From NCBI GenBank assembly GCA_004794655.1, contig SMMW01000575.1, forward strand, positions 14,087,001 through 14,151,000: 64,000 bases of DNA, in the 5' to 3' direction. Below are positions 62,399-64,000 of the stretch, one piece after another (positions within the stretch are counted from its first letter, which is position 1; every line of letters starts with the position of its first letter). The translations under genes and the position numbers were made by a program. The notes beneath the pieces were generated by a model. It searched no databases, was not told the DNA's origin, and saw only the letters and a program-made list of their open reading frames with translations. Source of the DNA: Marisa cornuarietis. Taxonomy: Eukaryota > Mollusca > Gastropoda > Architaenioglossa > Ampullariidae.

Positions 62399-62951
62399 TG
62401 CACGCGCACACATAATCATTGTTTTTTTAATAATCTGGTTTCCCTTCGAGCTCTTTATCCAAGTCTGTGTGAATGACTCACCTCAGTTCTTGAAATTCAA
62501 TCCTGCAAATATCACCACAACTGACAGTTCACTGAAGCACAATTTTGTATAGATCATTAAAACTCCCAGACTTTCTTTTTTTAGGGTGTCAGTAACTTGG
62601 ACTCGCAAATATTTTATTGTTTTGCTAACACTAAAAGTCTAGGTAAATACTTTATCGAAGTTGATTAAAAAAACAGACGACGTATCATTTACAGGCATGT
62701 TATGTTCCAATCACAAGAATGAAGATGGTGCAAAACCTGAGAGATATTTAAAGACCGCACCATCCAAAGCACTCTTAACTAACTCCGATCGTTTCTGACA
62801 GACGGAAAGACCGCCTTGGGGTGTGGGGGAGGTCGTGAGGTGAGGATTAGAGGGGGTGAGGTGTAAGAATCTATAGAGTAAACATCTGGAATCACGCCGA
62901 CTTGATTGTGCTTGTAGAACAACTGTTCACACGTGTGTTGATCATGGGGGT

Positions 62952-63063
62952 CATAACACAGAACCTACATAACACAGAACATACATAACACAGAACCTAC
63001 ATAACACAGAACATACATAACACAGAACCTACATAACACAGAACATACATAACACAGAACATA
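62952..63063. repeat. 16-bp minisatellite, seven units in alternating order
   Basis: Seven head-to-tail units without gaps: cataacacagaaccta (A) and cataacacagaacata (B), differing at one base. The order is A-B-A-B-A-B-B, so the true period is mostly 32 bp. This indicates amplification of an A-B dimer followed by gain or loss of one unit. Confidence 0.95.
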
Positions 63064-64000
63064 CACTATCAATGAGGGGCTCACGCCATGCTGTACACAG
63101 GACAGAGTTTATCGGATTGACTTATCTTTAAGTGGTTTACCGAACAGACACTCCAGCAATGAAACACTTCTGACATTGACTTTACAATTTGACAAACTAA
63201 CCTTAAATCCTGTCCTGAAAATTTTTGTAGTAGTTCTACTATTAAGATAGGGGTAATCATTATTTCCTTAAACAATTACCTCATATGGTACAAAGCAGTC
63301 TGGTCTGGAGACAAATTGTGACTGGGTAATGTGACCGTGTGCGAACAAGTAATTGAATGCCTAAGTAAAAACATACGAGTTTAAAAATCCTTGCATGATC
63401 TGTGAATTATTTTTTTTTTGAAAACTCTATAATTTGCCATTGCCCTTGGGCCTCGTATTTATATATCATCTACAACTGTTTTATTTCCTTTTTGTGGTAT
63501 GTGTTGGCTCTGAATCCTCATTTTGAAAGGGTGGTTACATATTTGTAAGACATTCTTACTTCTGTCTTACTTTGCTCCAGGGTTGAGGTCAGTGCCTGAC
63601 TTGACTAAGAAGTGTGCATAAATACTGTGATGAATGGCTATTTTGCTCCTGAGAGTGACCCGCTGCCTTGTGTGTTTTTTTAGTCTGATTTGTTTGTTAT
63701 TTCCTATTTTGTTTGTACAATTTCAAATATTCTATTTCTCAAGTGTGTTATCTGAATATTAATGTCAACTAGTATTATCGGCATAAATTATGTATATGAT
63801 GTACGAGTATGTGTACATCATGAAATAAATATGGCTTGAGAAGTTGCATTCCACTGTAGTTAACACCAGGAATGTTTCCGTTCGCTCAACGCCATCACCA
63901 CCCACATGCCTTCGCGGTGAAGTGTGTCCCTGTTTGTGCTTTTAAAGAAAACAAACTTCAGGCCAAAGACACCATAAGGACTTTTATTTATGTTCCTGTG

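Larger units (their letters stand above)
53319..64000. other. 5' flank or 5' UTR intron of the protocadherin
   Basis: No coding gene is supported here. The region contains a decayed LINE 3' end (55391-55745), a purine-rich plus strand at about 58000-58375, a tRNA-like sequence (60418-60523), a CRE cluster (60922-61068), CA/TG microsatellites and a 16-bp minisatellite. Donor-like sites on the minus strand that could end a 5' UTR exon include CTGAG|GTGAGT (62482/62481) and GACG|GTAAGC near 61205. Neither can be chosen from sequence alone. Confidence 0.6.

Noticed and set aside
1..64000. CRISPR arrays, phage, operons or other prokaryotic systems
   Set aside because: No regularly spaced repeats with unique spacers and no gene density of prokaryotic type. 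The 16-bp minisatellite has no spacers.

Overview
The window is animal genomic DNA. It has long non-coding stretches, very many CA/TG and trinucleotide microsatellites, tRNA-derived SINEs and decayed LINE fragments, and GT-AG introns more than 20 kb long. One gene dominates: a protocadherin on the minus strand. The gene architecture and repeat style suggest a lophotrochozoan, most likely a mollusc and perhaps a gastropod. That placement is inference; no species marker is visible.

The gene runs right to left. A single 2.85-kb exon (50456-53305) encodes the signal peptide, about seven cadherin (EC) repeats, the transmembrane helix and the first part of the cytoplasmic tail. A donor at 50455/50456 joins in phase 0 to a 127-base exon (27151-27277). 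That exon joins in phase 1 to the terminal coding exon (3725-4266). The three exons give one open frame of 1172 codons plus stop. A good acceptor 13 bases before the ATG implies at least one 5' untranslated exon further right, which I could not place. A 3' UTR of about 1.1 kb is likely, with AATAAA signals on the minus strand at 2615-2620 and 2589-2594.

Layout: 1-2588 is 3' flank with no supported gene. 2589-3724 is the probable 3' UTR. 3725-4266 is exon 3. 4267-27150 is intron 2, mostly unique sequence with microsatellites and a CpG/CRE-rich patch at 5.3-6.4 kb. 27151-27277 is exon 2. 27278-50455 is intron 1, where nearly all recognisable transposon remains lie between 28 and 41.5 kb: a 264-bp MITE, an RTE-like reverse-transcriptase scrap, three tRNA-derived SINEs, and two abutting LINE 3' ends. 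50456-53318 is the large exon. 53319-64000 is 5' flank or 5' intron, with a second copy of one LINE 3' end, a cluster of CRE sites near 61 kb, a tRNA-like sequence and an alternating 16-bp minisatellite.

I see no multi-gene system, no bacterial-type operon and no CRISPR array. The most useful observations are the full gene model with its delta-1-like cytoplasmic features (a C-x5-C in EC1 and a candidate PP1 docking motif RQVTF), a possible intron-retention short-tail isoform, the dated transposon insertions, and candidate regulatory patches.
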